Virus record (IMG/VR): IMGVR_UViG_3300037153_000610
Coordinates: 1 to 42,995 of that record
Length of the DNA stretch: 42,995 nucleotides
DNA from: a virus
Reading direction: 5' to 3' (one strand)
Shown: positions 8,278-15,464 of the stretch, piece by piece
How the letters are laid out: each line of letters opens with the position of its first letter
How positions within the stretch are numbered: the first letter of the stretch is position 1
The notes under the pieces: model-generated
The model's input: the letters and a program-made list of their open reading frames with translations, nothing else
Told to the model about the DNA's origin: nothing
Database searches by the model: none
Program-made: the position numbers and the translations under genes

Positions 8278-8643
8278 CTAGCGCCGCCGATCCCGCGACG
8301 ACGACCGCCGCCACGTGACCGGCGGCCCCTTGGTCGGCGTCGGGACTATCTGCGCCGTCGGCGGCGGCGCCACCGTGCGATGGAACAGCCACTGGCCCTC
8401 TGGGCACCGCCAGTGCTCCTCCCACTGGCCGAGCTCGACGACACTCGGCTGGAGAGAAGCGAACTGCATCAGGCGCGCGCAGTGACGGCAGAGCGGCGGT
8501 GTGACGTCGTCGCTCCTGGCGGCCGCCTCAGCCTCGCGGCAGCGATCCAGGAGCTCCCGCGCCAGCCGTGCCTCGGCCTCGGCGATCCGCGCCGGCGTCA
8601 TGTGCGGGTTCTTGCCCCGGATGTCGCGCCATCGCGTCGTCAT
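8278..8643 (-). CDS. Small protein with helical N-terminus and possible zinc site
   Basis: A 121-residue protein. The first 45 residues (MTTRWRDIRGKN, then ARIAEAEARLARELLD) resemble the N-terminal helix of some antitoxins of the HigA/XRE type, but no helix-turn-helix follows. A Cys-His cluster (LCRHCARLMQF ... HWRCPEGQWLF) could bind zinc. The C-terminus is basic. The start codon overlaps the stop of the upstream gene (ATGA), so the two are translationally coupled. It is the last gene of the cargo block, 36 bases before the gpW-like gene. I do not recognise a function. Confidence 0.65.
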   Translation of the reverse strand: MTTRWRDIRGKNPHMTPARIAEAEARLARELLDRCREAEAAARSDDVTPPLCRHCARLMQFASLQPSVVELGQWEEHWRCPEGQWLFHRTVAPPPTAQIVPTPTKGPPVTWRRSSSRDRRR

Positions 8644-8999
8644 GATTGTCCGGATGCCGCGCGCGGTCGCCCGCCTCGCCGACCGTTGCGGCGGGCCGCC
8701 GCCGCCTTCGCCGCGCTCCGTACAATGCCGCCCAGACGGCCTGTCGCCTGGCGGACAGGGCGCGCGAGCAGGTCGCTGACCTGGCCGAGGAGCGCGCGGA
8801 CCTCGGCCACCTCCGCGCAGTCCTCGGCGGCGATCGGGAGGATCGACGCATGCGGGAGCGCCTTCCCCTCGGCGGCGGCGTGCAACTGGTCGAGCACCCG
8901 CTCGGGCGCCCCGACCGCGCCGGCGAGTTGATAGGCCTCCGCACAGACGCCCTCGAGCTCCGCGACGCGCTTCCGCACGTCCACGGTGTCGGTTCCCAT
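8640..8999 (-). CDS. Unknown protein downstream of hicA
   Basis: A 119-residue protein starting MGTDTVDVRKRVAELEGVC. It is mostly helical, with a weak coiled-coil tendency at the start and a strongly basic tail (AAAARRNGRRGGRPRAASG). Tails of the RRNGRRGGRP type occur in small DNA-binding or regulatory proteins. It begins ten bases after the HicA stop, so it is in the position where a HicB antitoxin would normally be, but I see no HicB fold or C-terminal ribbon-helix-helix/HTH. It may be a non-standard antitoxin or an unrelated passenger. It overlaps the next gene by four bases. Confidence 0.65.
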   Translation of the reverse strand: MGTDTVDVRKRVAELEGVCAEAYQLAGAVGAPERVLDQLHAAAEGKALPHASILPIAAEDCAEVAEVRALLGQVSDLLARPVRQATGRLGGIVRSAAKAAAARRNGRRGGRPRAASGQS

Positions 9000-9009
9000 A
9001 TGTCCCCGC

Positions 9010-9198
9010 TCAGACCTTCCAGCCGGCCTGCCGGGCGATGCTGTTGAGCGTGCCACGTTTGAGCTCCTCACTCGGATGTCCGGCCACCGTCACGACGCCC
9101 GGGCGGTCCGGATGCTTGAACTGTCGATGACTCCCGATCTGGCGCGCGACGTACCAGCCCTCGGTGTGCAGGCGGCGCAGCACGTCGCGAACCTTCAT
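9010..9198 (-). CDS. hicA: HicA-family mRNA interferase toxin
   Basis: A 62-residue protein with the complete HicA (YcfA) pattern: KVRDVLRRLHTEGWYVARQ, then GSHRQFKHP with the catalytic His at about residue 24, then VVTVAGHPSEELKRGTLNSI and a final Trp. HicA is a small double-stranded RNA-binding-fold ribonuclease that cleaves mRNA and is normally held by HicB. Its ATG at 9198 was chosen because the family starts MK and because a promoter lies just upstream (9212-9240). The leader would be only about seven bases long. No standard HicB is encoded on either side; see the genes at 9254-9484 and 8640-8999. Confidence 0.88.
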   Translation of the reverse strand: MKVRDVLRRLHTEGWYVARQIGSHRQFKHPDRPGVVTVAGHPSEELKRGTLNSIARQAGWKV

Positions 9199-9211
9199 CC
9201 TGCAGAGGAGA

Positions 9212-9240
9212 CGTATGAACCCAAGGTGTTGGGTTGTCAA
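9212..9240 (-). promoter_or_regulatory. Promoter of hicA
   Basis: On the minus strand there is a perfect -35 box TTGACA (9240-9235), a 17-base spacer and a -10-like CATACG (9217-9212). The expected transcript starts about seven bases before the hicA ATG. The -10 is only a partial match to the consensus, but the same CATAC core follows TTGACA in the early promoter at 24158-24185. Confidence 0.65.
9218..9235. promoter_or_regulatory. Palindromic operator in the hicA promoter spacer
   Basis: The bases between -35 and -10 form the perfect inverted repeat AACCCAA-ggtg-TTGGGTT. A protein bound here would cover the promoter face, so it is a good candidate for autoregulation by a toxin-antitoxin complex. 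HicB proteins are known to bind operators over their own promoters. Which protein binds here is unknown. Confidence 0.65.
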
Positions 9241-9253
9241 ATGGGCGGGTGCT

Positions 9254-9484
9254 TCAGGCGCCGTCGGCGGGACGCCCTGGCAGGTCCTGGGCGTCGAGGA
9301 TCGGACGCTCGAGCGCGGCCTTCCGCGCGAGGTCCAGACTGGCCAAGAGGTCGTCCAGGGTATCGCCGACGAAGCCGCATGGCCGCTCGGAATACACGCT
9401 CGGCGCGCCCGCCTCGTCGTAGTAAACCTCGTGGAGCGCGTGACTTCCGTCTTCGTGGCGGATGACGCGGTAGTTCCAGCTCAT
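9254..9484 (-). CDS. MSWNYR-type small protein, possibly HicB-like
   Basis: A 76-residue protein beginning MSWNYRVIRHEDGSHALHE and continuing VYYDEAGAPSVYSERPCGFV, GDTLDDLLASLDLARKAALE. This is a recurring small bacterial/phage family of unknown function. Its order of strand, strand, glycine-containing turn, then a GDTLDDLLASL helix, is the same order as in HicB antitoxins (PGCVxxGDTxEEAL). It lies just upstream of hicA, ending 13 bases before the hicA -35 box. A role as partner of HicA is my inference. It lacks the extra DNA-binding domain of usual HicB. Confidence 0.7.
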   Translation of the reverse strand: MSWNYRVIRHEDGSHALHEVYYDEAGAPSVYSERPCGFVGDTLDDLLASLDLARKAALERPILDAQDLPGRPADGA

Positions 9485-9488
9485 CGCG

Positions 9489-9848
9489 CTAGTCGTACAC
9501 GATCACGCAGTCGCCACGGATGCGCGTGCGGTGCCCGGCCGGGTCCCGGAAGGCGATGCCGCTCCAGCCGCGATCGACGGCGCCGTCCGAGCGGCCCTCG
9601 TAGATGAGCTGCCCGTTCGAGAAGCAGCGCACCGTGGCGGGCCCCAGTGCCGGGACCGCGGCCGTGAGCAGCCAGCCGAGCCCGAGGCCCGCGGCGATCG
9701 CGCCGAGCCCCATGGCGAGGACCCAGAGGAAGGGCGGAAGCGTGATCCGTCTTCGAGGGACCGCGGCGGCGGCCGCCTTCTGCGCGAGGTCCTCAGGCAC
9801 ATTGGCGGCGCGCAGCGCCTGATAGAGGTCCGCGTTGACGAGGGTCAT
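9489..9848 (-). CDS. Membrane-anchored small protein
   Basis: A 119-residue protein: a soluble helical N-terminus ([20 protein letters not shown]), one long hydrophobic segment at about residues 37-66 ([20 protein letters not shown]), and a small C-terminal domain with [19 protein letters not shown]. The membrane orientation is not clear. It overlaps the upstream gene by four bases (ATGA), so both are translated together. Single-span phage proteins in moron positions are often superinfection-exclusion factors, but nothing in the sequence proves that here. It has no detectable signal-peptide cleavage site. Confidence 0.7.
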   Translation of the reverse strand: MTLVNADLYQALRAANVPEDLAQKAAAAAVPRRRITLPPFLWVLAMGLGAIAAGLGLGWLLTAAVPALGPATVRCFSNGQLIYEGRSDGAVDRGWSGIAFRDPAGHRTRIRGDCVIVYD

Positions 9849-10264
9849 TCTGGCGCAGCCGGCCACAAGAACCGGATGATGTCGAGCGTCTGGGCCGCCT
9901 CGTGACCGACGGCCAGGCGCTCGAGGCCGCCGCTGACCCGCGCGAGGCGGCGCTCGATCTCGGCCGCGTCGCCCGCGAGCACGGCCTCCGCAATCCTCTC
10001 GAGCTGTGCGGCGCCGTCCCGCTGCCGTGCGGCGGCCGTCCGGAGTGCCGCGGCGAGTCGCGCCGCGATGGTCTCATGGTCCCAGCCGGTCATGCGTGTT
10101 CCCTCCCTTGCGTCCCTGACGGCCGCGGGCTCCCAGGTCTCCAGGTTCCCGAGGACGATGTCGTTACAGAGGGCGATGCACTCGTTGCAGATCTGGACGT
10201 CCGGGCCAGCGATCAGCTTCCGCACGTCGCGGCGCGCCTTGCCGCAGAAGGAGCAGGCATCCAT
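9845..10264 (-). CDS. ClpX-type zinc-binding domain protein
   Basis: A 139-residue protein. Residues 1-38 copy the N-terminal zinc-binding domain of ClpX almost word for word: C4 and C7 (CSFCGK), the core [17 protein letters not shown] with C26 and C29, and ALCNDIV. The AAA+ ATPase part of ClpX is absent. In ClpX this domain dimerises and binds adaptors and some substrates. The rest is helical ([15 protein letters not shown] and so on). GGAGGG precedes the ATG at 10264. A second, very good ribosome site (GGGAGGG) precedes an in-frame ATG at 10093, so a shorter 82-residue product without the zinc domain may also be made. Confidence 0.82.
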   Translation of the reverse strand: MDACSFCGKARRDVRKLIAGPDVQICNECIALCNDIVLGNLETWEPAAVRDAREGTRMTGWDHETIAARLAAALRTAAARQRDGAAQLERIAEAVLAGDAAEIERRLARVSGGLERLAVGHEAAQTLDIIRFLWPAAPE

Positions 10265-10280
10265 CTCGACCCTCCGAGAC

Positions 10281-10314
10281 GAGCGTCTACAATTTAGTTC
10301 AATTGTAGACGCTC
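10281..10314. repeat. 34-bp perfect inverted repeat
   Basis: Left arm GAGCGTCTACAATT (10281-10294), loop TAGTTC, right arm AATTGTAGACGCTC (10301-10314): 14 paired bases without mismatch. It covers the stop codon of the gene at 10294-10986 and the leader of the ClpX-domain gene. There is no T-run, so it is not a usual intrinsic terminator. It contains TACAAT on both strands. It could be an operator, an RNA hairpin controlling the next gene, or a recombination scar or site. Confidence 0.85.
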
Positions 10315-10986
10315 CCGCCAGCGTCGTTGCCGGGTCGTCTTCCCCGAAACCGGGCCGTTGAATCGCGGACGACCGGCGCCGCGTCGCGCGAGTCGCTCGC
10401 GGAGATAGCGCAGTTCGTCGCCGGAGTATCGCGACCGAAGCCGGGCGGCTTCGGCGTCGAGCGCGCGTCGGCGCGCGACCGGGAGATCGAGCGTCCGCGT
10501 TCGATAGTATTCGGCGCGCCCGCGCCCGGCCGGCGGCGCGTCTTTCGCGAGCGTGAGCCGATACGGCGAGACGGGCGCATTGAGTAGCGTCGGAGTCTTC
10601 CGGTCGCGTCGGAGCCAGCCGTGATGGCGTGCGAGATCGAGGAGCGAGACGCCGGCCGGTGCGCCCCACTGCTTGGCAGCAACGTCAATCGGGCGCCGGT
10701 GCGGGCCGGCCGGGTCGGTCATGGCGGCGGCGATCGTCCCGATCGTCTCGACCCGTGTCCACGTGAGGAGGCGCGCGACATCGCTGTAGTCGGCGCCACA
10801 GGCGATCAGGAAGTAGTCAAACTCGTGGGCGCGCCAGCGGTCATGCGACACGGCGGTCCGATAGTCGCGCCAGATACCGGACGCGAACATGGCGACGACC
10901 GTGTCGACGTAGGTTCCCATCCGGCTCGCGTTGCGGAGCGCCGACATGAAGCTCACAACGCCCTGACCGCGTCCGTCAAGCGCCAT
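10294..10986 (-). CDS. Unknown 230-residue cargo protein
   Basis: The start at 10986 overlaps the end of the helicase gene by 11 bases; a later ATG at 10947 is also possible. Visible features are a helical N-terminal half ([35 protein letters not shown]), a central segment with [20 protein letters not shown], and a very basic C-terminus ([23 protein letters not shown]) of a sort common in DNA-binding proteins. I do not recognise the family. Its close coupling to the HNH-helicase suggests that the two products work together. The stop codon sits in the 34-bp inverted repeat. Confidence 0.7.
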   Translation of the reverse strand: MALDGRGQGVVSFMSALRNASRMGTYVDTVVAMFASGIWRDYRTAVSHDRWRAHEFDYFLIACGADYSDVARLLTWTRVETIGTIAAAMTDPAGPHRRPIDVAAKQWGAPAGVSLLDLARHHGWLRRDRKTPTLLNAPVSPYRLTLAKDAPPAGRGRAEYYRTRTLDLPVARRRALDAEAARLRSRYSGDELRYLRERLARRGAGRPRFNGPVSGKTTRQRRWRERLQLN

Positions 10987-13132
10987 CGCCGTCGTCGAGG
11001 TCTTCCAAGTCGCGGTCGCTCGTGAGCCAGGTCGGGCGCGGGATGCCCGTCTGCTCGCAATAGGCCGCAATCCATCGCTCTGCGTGCGCGAGGGCCTGTC
11101 GGAGCTGCTTGGGTGTCGCCCGCGGACGGCCGCCGCGCCGCGGGAGCCCGGCGCGGGCGTTGCACTCGGCGACGAAATCATTGACCGCGATGCTCGTCAT
11201 GTTGAGCTTGGCCCAGCCCGCAGCCCGCTGGAGGCGCTCGCCGACGACCGCCGCGATGCCGGTCACGCCAAGTGGCGTCGTCTGGGGCGCGGCGTAGTGG
11301 CGCGGTGCCGGGGGCTCGGCCAGCGCGGCCTCCTCTGGCCGGACCGGACGAAAAGGATCCTCGTCGCGGTAGTCGCGCGCGCCGCGGCGTGCTGCCTGGA
11401 TGGCACGGAGCATGTAGGTCTCAGGAATGCCTGCCGCGCGAGCGTGGGGCTCAGCCGCCCGAATCAGTGCCGGCCTCACGCCCTCGTCGTCGTCGATGCC
11501 GGTCGCGAAGGCATTCTCCTCATCAATATCGCGGACGTCTTCGACCGCATAGCGCGGCGTCCGCCAATCGCAAGTAATGATGTCTTCGTCGTCGGGGCCT
11601 TGGCGACGGCGTTTCTCGTCGTCGTCGGGGCCCGGGCGTTCCTCGTCCTCGTCCGCGAACTCGTGGCGCATCGGGGCCAGGATGTTGCGGACCTTCTCGA
11701 TCACCTCCGGCACATCGGGAGCGATGACGGTCGCGACAATCGGATGTCGGCCCGGCGCGCGTTCGTACGCGGTCACTCGTTGCGCACGGGCGATGATCTG
11801 CCGCACATAGAGCTCCGACGTGATGGCCGTCGCATAGCCGATCACGGCGATCGACTCGCAATCGAATCCCTCCGAGACCATGTTGACAGTACAGAGGACG
11901 CCGGGACGCGCACTCTGCTTGAATGCCTCCAGCGCGGCTTTGCCGAGCGGGCCGTCGTCGGAGACGGCGACCGAACTCATCGATGTCCAGCCCCGCGCAC
12001 GGAGGAGCTCCGCGGCCGTGCGTTCGAGAAGCTTCGCGTGGTACTGCCGGCCCGCGACGATGAGCGCCTTCGCGTTCGTCTGCCGCTCGCCGAGGTCGCG
12101 GTAGGCGCGTTCGAGCCGGTCGAGGACATCGCCAACAAATCGTGCGCGCCATTCAGGCCGCTCCGGCAAGTCCTTCAGCACGGCGCGGCCGCCTGGGACG
12201 TTCAGCTCGGCGATCCGCGACACCGTGCGCGTCTCCCGCCAATCATCGCGGAGCGTCACGGTCGCGCCGACGCGGAAGAGATCGACGCGGCGGAGCTCAC
12301 CAGCATCGATCAGGTCGAGCGCGGTAATGTCATGGTCGACGTCCGACAGGATTCTGCCGTCGGCCTCGGTGACGTAGCGCACCGTCGCGATCCGCTCCGT
12401 GGTCTTCGAGCGCCAGAGCGTGCCGGAGAGATTCAGGACGCCCGCGACGGAGAGACCGACATCGACGGTCCCGACGAGCTGGCGGATCCAATGGGTCCAC
12501 CCCGGCAGCTGGCGCCCGACCCGTTCGCCGAGGTGGTGCACCTCATCGAGGATGACGAGGGTCGGCTTGTCCGCCGCCACGCATTGGTGGTTCCGGAGGC
12601 TCTTCGGCGTGAGCGATTGATACGTGACGACGACACCGTCTGTGCCGGGAAGCTCCTGCGCGACATCACGGTGGAGCTCGACGTGCCGCTGGCCGAGAAG
12701 TTTCTCGTGCCACTGGTCGACCAGCGTGCGATTGGGGACGAAAACGACGACGCGGTCGACGTGCCCGATGGCATAGAGCTGTTCGTAGACGAAACAGGCG
12801 AGGAGCGTCTTCCCGGCGCCGGGCGCCGCCGCGACGGTCGCCGCGCCACTCCGGACGATCCGTTCGACGATCGCCGGGATCGCCGCGCGCTGCCAGGCAC
12901 GCGGCACGACGCGCGGATCGCGGACGTCATGCGCGCCCTGGGCCCAGTTGCACGCGGCGCACCACGCTTCGAGATTGTCGACGATCGCCGGCCCGCCGTT
13001 CGCGTGCGCCCGGAGATGCGCGGCGTGGAACGTCTCGATCGCGATCGGGACGCCGCAGCGCTGGCAATGTCCGTCCGCACGCAGATAGAGCCACTCGCGA
13101 TCGGTCCGCGACAGCCGACGTCTCTCGGACAT
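10976..13132 (-). CDS. HNH nuclease-SF2 helicase fusion
   Basis: A 718-residue protein. Residues 20-70 are an HNH nuclease with two CxxC pairs (C23-C26, C58-C61) and HAAHLRAHANGG plus N53 between. Residues 76-470 are a superfamily 2 helicase of the ResIII/COG1061 type: Walker A PGAGKT (104-109), DEVHH (196-200), LSGTLWR (motif III-like), and motif VI YVRQIIARAQRVT. An acidic linker (about 485-520) leads to a C-terminal part of unknown fold with GRPRATPKQLRQALAHAERW. A strong site GGAGG lies before the ATG at 13132. The domain pair suggests a DNA translocase that cuts, as in restriction-like defence enzymes; a role in recombination is the alternative. Confidence 0.9.
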   Translation of the reverse strand: MSERRRLSRTDREWLYLRADGHCQRCGVPIAIETFHAAHLRAHANGGPAIVDNLEAWCAACNWAQGAHDVRDPRVVPRAWQRAAIPAIVERIVRSGAATVAAAPGAGKTLLACFVYEQLYAIGHVDRVVVFVPNRTLVDQWHEKLLGQRHVELHRDVAQELPGTDGVVVTYQSLTPKSLRNHQCVAADKPTLVILDEVHHLGERVGRQLPGWTHWIRQLVGTVDVGLSVAGVLNLSGTLWRSKTTERIATVRYVTEADGRILSDVDHDITALDLIDAGELRRVDLFRVGATVTLRDDWRETRTVSRIAELNVPGGRAVLKDLPERPEWRARFVGDVLDRLERAYRDLGERQTNAKALIVAGRQYHAKLLERTAAELLRARGWTSMSSVAVSDDGPLGKAALEAFKQSARPGVLCTVNMVSEGFDCESIAVIGYATAITSELYVRQIIARAQRVTAYERAPGRHPIVATVIAPDVPEVIEKVRNILAPMRHEFADEDEERPGPDDDEKRRRQGPDDEDIITCDWRTPRYAVEDVRDIDEENAFATGIDDDEGVRPALIRAAEPHARAAGIPETYMLRAIQAARRGARDYRDEDPFRPVRPEEAALAEPPAPRHYAAPQTTPLGVTGIAAVVGERLQRAAGWAKLNMTSIAVNDFVAECNARAGLPRRGGRPRATPKQLRQALAHAERWIAAYCEQTGIPRPTWLTSDRDLEDLDDGDGA

Positions 13133-13162
13133 CCCACGTCCTCCTCTTCAGCAACGGATCCA

Positions 13163-13183
13163 CGGAACGTTCCGAACGCTTCG
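13163..13183. promoter_or_regulatory. Palindromes before the helicase gene
   Basis: The perfect 12-base palindrome CGGAACGTTCCG (13163-13174) is followed by CGAA-cgc-TTCG (13173-13183). Both lie in the 79-base gap between the ribbon-helix-helix gene and the helicase gene. A small dimeric repressor such as the one encoded next door could bind here. Confidence 0.5.
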
Positions 13184-13211
13184 CCATTCGTCGCGCGCCA
13201 GCCGACGACCG

Positions 13212-13379
13212 CTACGCGGCGCGTCGCCGGGCGCGACGCCGCGGGAGACGAGCCAGTCGCTCCGCGAGCACGACGCGCACCCAGTTACTGACTGACCGAT
13301 CCTCGGCGCGGGCAGCCGCGCGCAGTCCCTCGAGGAGCTCACGCGGCATACGAACCAGCAGGCGCCTCTCGTCGGTCAC
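13212..13379 (-). CDS. Ribbon-helix-helix (Arc/CopG-like) regulator
   Basis: A 55-residue protein with GTG start at 13379 (ATG at 13349 possible). It has a beta strand RRLLVRMPRELLEGLRAAAR, then EDRSVSNWVRVVLAERLARL and a basic tail. This is the ribbon-helix-helix pattern: strand, helix, turn with SxSxW, helix. Such proteins bind operators as dimers and often act as antitoxins or autoregulators. A good promoter (13390-13419) would start transcription about four bases before the GTG, giving a leaderless mRNA. Its place in front of the helicase suggests that it controls that gene. Confidence 0.75.
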   Translation of the reverse strand: MTDERRLLVRMPRELLEGLRAAARAEDRSVSNWVRVVLAERLARLPRRRARRRAA

Positions 13380-13389
13380 ACTGGGGTCG

Positions 13390-13419
13390 ATCGTACGCCT
13401 CGATCCGGGGGGCGGTCAA
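13390..13419 (-). promoter_or_regulatory. Promoter of the RHH-helicase module
   Basis: Minus strand: -35 TTGACC (13419-13414), 18-base spacer, -10 TACGAT (13395-13390), with five and four of six consensus bases. It lies in the gap after the large terminase gene, so the cargo genes can be transcribed without the late operon promoter. Confidence 0.55.
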
Positions 13420-13426
13420 TGCGATC

Positions 13427-13448
13427 CTGTCGGTTTCGTGGCCGACAG
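13427..13448. repeat. Inverted repeat after the terminase gene
   Basis: CTGTCGG (13427-13433) and CCGACAG (13442-13448) are separated by eight bases. The hairpin lies between the terminase stop and the RHH promoter. It may be an operator or a weak transcription stop; there is no T-run. Confidence 0.5.
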
Positions 13449-13472
13449 TCGTCAGCCTGCCGCGTGCAGCCG

Positions 13473-15464
13473 CTACGAGCGGCGCGGGCGATCCCAGAAC
13501 GACGACCGCCGCCAGCCCGGATGCGGCGCGCCCGCGCCGGGCAGCGGGACCGTCGGCGGTGCCGGCGACGGGGCGCTCGGTGGCGGCTCGGGCGGCGCAG
13601 ACGGCCCCCCGAGCGGCGCCTCCAGCCGCCGCCAGTCGTCCTCCGTGAACCGATCGATCCCGACGAGATGCGCCGCGGCGCGCGCGTAGTTCCGGCAGTC
13701 GCTCGCTTCGTCGCGGCGATGAATGTTGATCCATTCCAGCTTCTCGACGCCGCGCACCACGCGCCGGACCAGCGCATGCGCGACGAGCTGCTGCACGAAC
13801 TCGTCGCCGACCGCGGGCAAGCTGACCCAGCCGGCCGGCGTTGGCATGCCTGGCGCCGGGGCGTCCAGCTGGAGCCAGCCGTAGAACTCCAGCCGCAACG
13901 CATGCACGTTGACTTGCCAGACGCGGAGCCCGCGCCGCCGCCGCCGCACGCGCCCGCGCGTCTCGATCGCTTCGGCCGCGCGCGGCAGCGAGACCAGCGT
14001 CGGCCCCGGTGGCCCCCCCCGGACCAGCATGACACGCTCGGGCGGTTGCGTCCGTGCCCAGCGGTGCGCGGGCGCAGGCGCGAAGCCCGTATCGATGGCG
14101 ACCTTCGCGAGCGGCATGGCGAGCGCACCCGCCGTCGGCCAGGTCCGCGCACAGAGCGCCGTCAATGCCTGCCAGCACTCCTCGGCGGCCGGATCGCCCT
14201 CGAGGACCTGGTGGTCGACGAGCCAGGAGCGCAACCCGCGGCCCCACCCCCACAGGCTGACCTCGAGGCGGTCGCGCTGGATGTCGACGCCGGCCGTCAG
14301 GAACAGCACGCCGGGCGGCACCGTGCCCAGCGGCGCAGTCGTCTGGCGCTCGCGCAGCCGGTGCCAGTCCGGTGCCTCGCTCGGCGCCGCATACGTCTCG
14401 CCGAGCACCGTGTTCGTAAAGGTCTGCATCCGCTGCTGGTCGCCGGCCGCCTTCTCGGCTGCGGCAGCGATCTCCGCCCAGGAGAGCCAGCCGACCGGCG
14501 AGTAGAGGGCGTTCAGGTGGAAGCCAGCAACGCCCGGATCGGCCGTTGGCGCGGTCGCGCGCCATTCGCCCCGCCCCAGCATCCTCGTCTTCGCGCCCTC
14601 ACGGATGAGCTCGTGACATGCTGCGCAGCGATAGCGCGCCGTCTTCGGCCGCCCCGGCTCCCACTCAAGGCGCGGGAACTCGAGCACCTGGAACGCCCCG
14701 CAGTGCGGGCACGGGACGAAGTAGCGCCGCTGGTCCGTCGCGAGGAACTCCTGCTCGATGCGTGAGAGCCCGGCGACCGTCGGAGTCGACATCACGAGCT
14801 CCTTCCGCCGGCTGCCGTACGTCCGCGCCCGCGCCTCCGCGAGCGCGAGGGGATCCCCCTCGCCCTCGACGTTCGCCGGGTAGCGGTCGACCTCGTCGAA
14901 GGCGAGATAGCGACAGGAGAACGCGCACAGGCCCGCCGCGGAGTTGGCGCCCGTGATCGCGACGAGGCCGCCCGGAAACTCCTTGAGGAGCACCGTGTTG
15001 GCCGCGTCGCGACTCCGCGGCGTCGAGACCCGCGCGCGCAGCGCCGGGCTTTCCGTGATCGACGTGTCGATCCGCTGGCGCGAGAGCCGCTTGCCGAGCT
15101 CGACGGTCGGCTGCACGAACAGGAACGGTGCCGGCGCGAGGCAGATCGTGTACCCGAGCCAGTTGACGGCCCCCTCGGTAAAGCCGAGCTGCGCCGCCTT
15201 CTGGACGACGACGCGCCGGATCGGCGAGCGCGCCGAGAGCGCATCGCAGACCGCGCGAAGGTACGGCGTCCGCTGCGTCCGCCAGCGGCCCGGCTCGGCG
15301 GCGCCGCGACCCGAGAGCACCCGATGCTCGTCCGCCCACGCCGAGACGCTGAGCGGCGGGTCCGGGCGCAGCCCATCGCAGAGCGCCGCCTGAATGGCTG
15401 CGGTATCGGCGCTCGTGGGCTCAGAACGCAACGCGGTGGTTGGCGAGCTCGGTGAGGAGGTCAC
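13473..15464 (-). CDS. Terminase large subunit (lambda GpA family)
   Basis: A 663-residue packaging motor. The ATPase has the GpA-type Walker A variant QKAAQLGFTEG (88-98) and Walker B YLAFDEVDRYP (186-196). Then comes a zinc-ribbon-like pair CPHCG ... CAACH and the C-terminal nuclease beginning LFLTAGVDIQRDRLEVSLWG, with the metal-binding Asp of that motif. It cuts concatemers and drives DNA into the head. The GTG at 15464 overlaps the small subunit gene by 44 bases; no better start is visible. The last 60 residues are proline-rich. GpA-type enzymes generally cut at cos sites. Confidence 0.95.
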   Translation of the reverse strand: MTSSPSSPTTALRSEPTSADTAAIQAALCDGLRPDPPLSVSAWADEHRVLSGRGAAEPGRWRTQRTPYLRAVCDALSARSPIRRVVVQKAAQLGFTEGAVNWLGYTICLAPAPFLFVQPTVELGKRLSRQRIDTSITESPALRARVSTPRSRDAANTVLLKEFPGGLVAITGANSAAGLCAFSCRYLAFDEVDRYPANVEGEGDPLALAEARARTYGSRRKELVMSTPTVAGLSRIEQEFLATDQRRYFVPCPHCGAFQVLEFPRLEWEPGRPKTARYRCAACHELIREGAKTRMLGRGEWRATAPTADPGVAGFHLNALYSPVGWLSWAEIAAAAEKAAGDQQRMQTFTNTVLGETYAAPSEAPDWHRLRERQTTAPLGTVPPGVLFLTAGVDIQRDRLEVSLWGWGRGLRSWLVDHQVLEGDPAAEECWQALTALCARTWPTAGALAMPLAKVAIDTGFAPAPAHRWARTQPPERVMLVRGGPPGPTLVSLPRAAEAIETRGRVRRRRRGLRVWQVNVHALRLEFYGWLQLDAPAPGMPTPAGWVSLPAVGDEFVQQLVAHALVRRVVRGVEKLEWINIHRRDEASDCRNYARAAAHLVGIDRFTEDDWRRLEAPLGGPSAPPEPPPSAPSPAPPTVPLPGAGAPHPGWRRSSFWDRPRRS

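Noticed and set aside
8640-8999. A HicB antitoxin
   Set aside because: The place fits but the sequence is a helical protein with a basic tail and has no HicB core or DNA-binding domain; kept as unknown.
10281-10314. Rho-independent terminator
   Set aside because: The hairpin is strong but no T-run follows on either strand.
11084-13291. A 735-codon plus-strand frame opposite the HNH-helicase
   Set aside because: The minus-strand product has full HNH and helicase motifs; the plus frame has low-complexity sequence and no motif.
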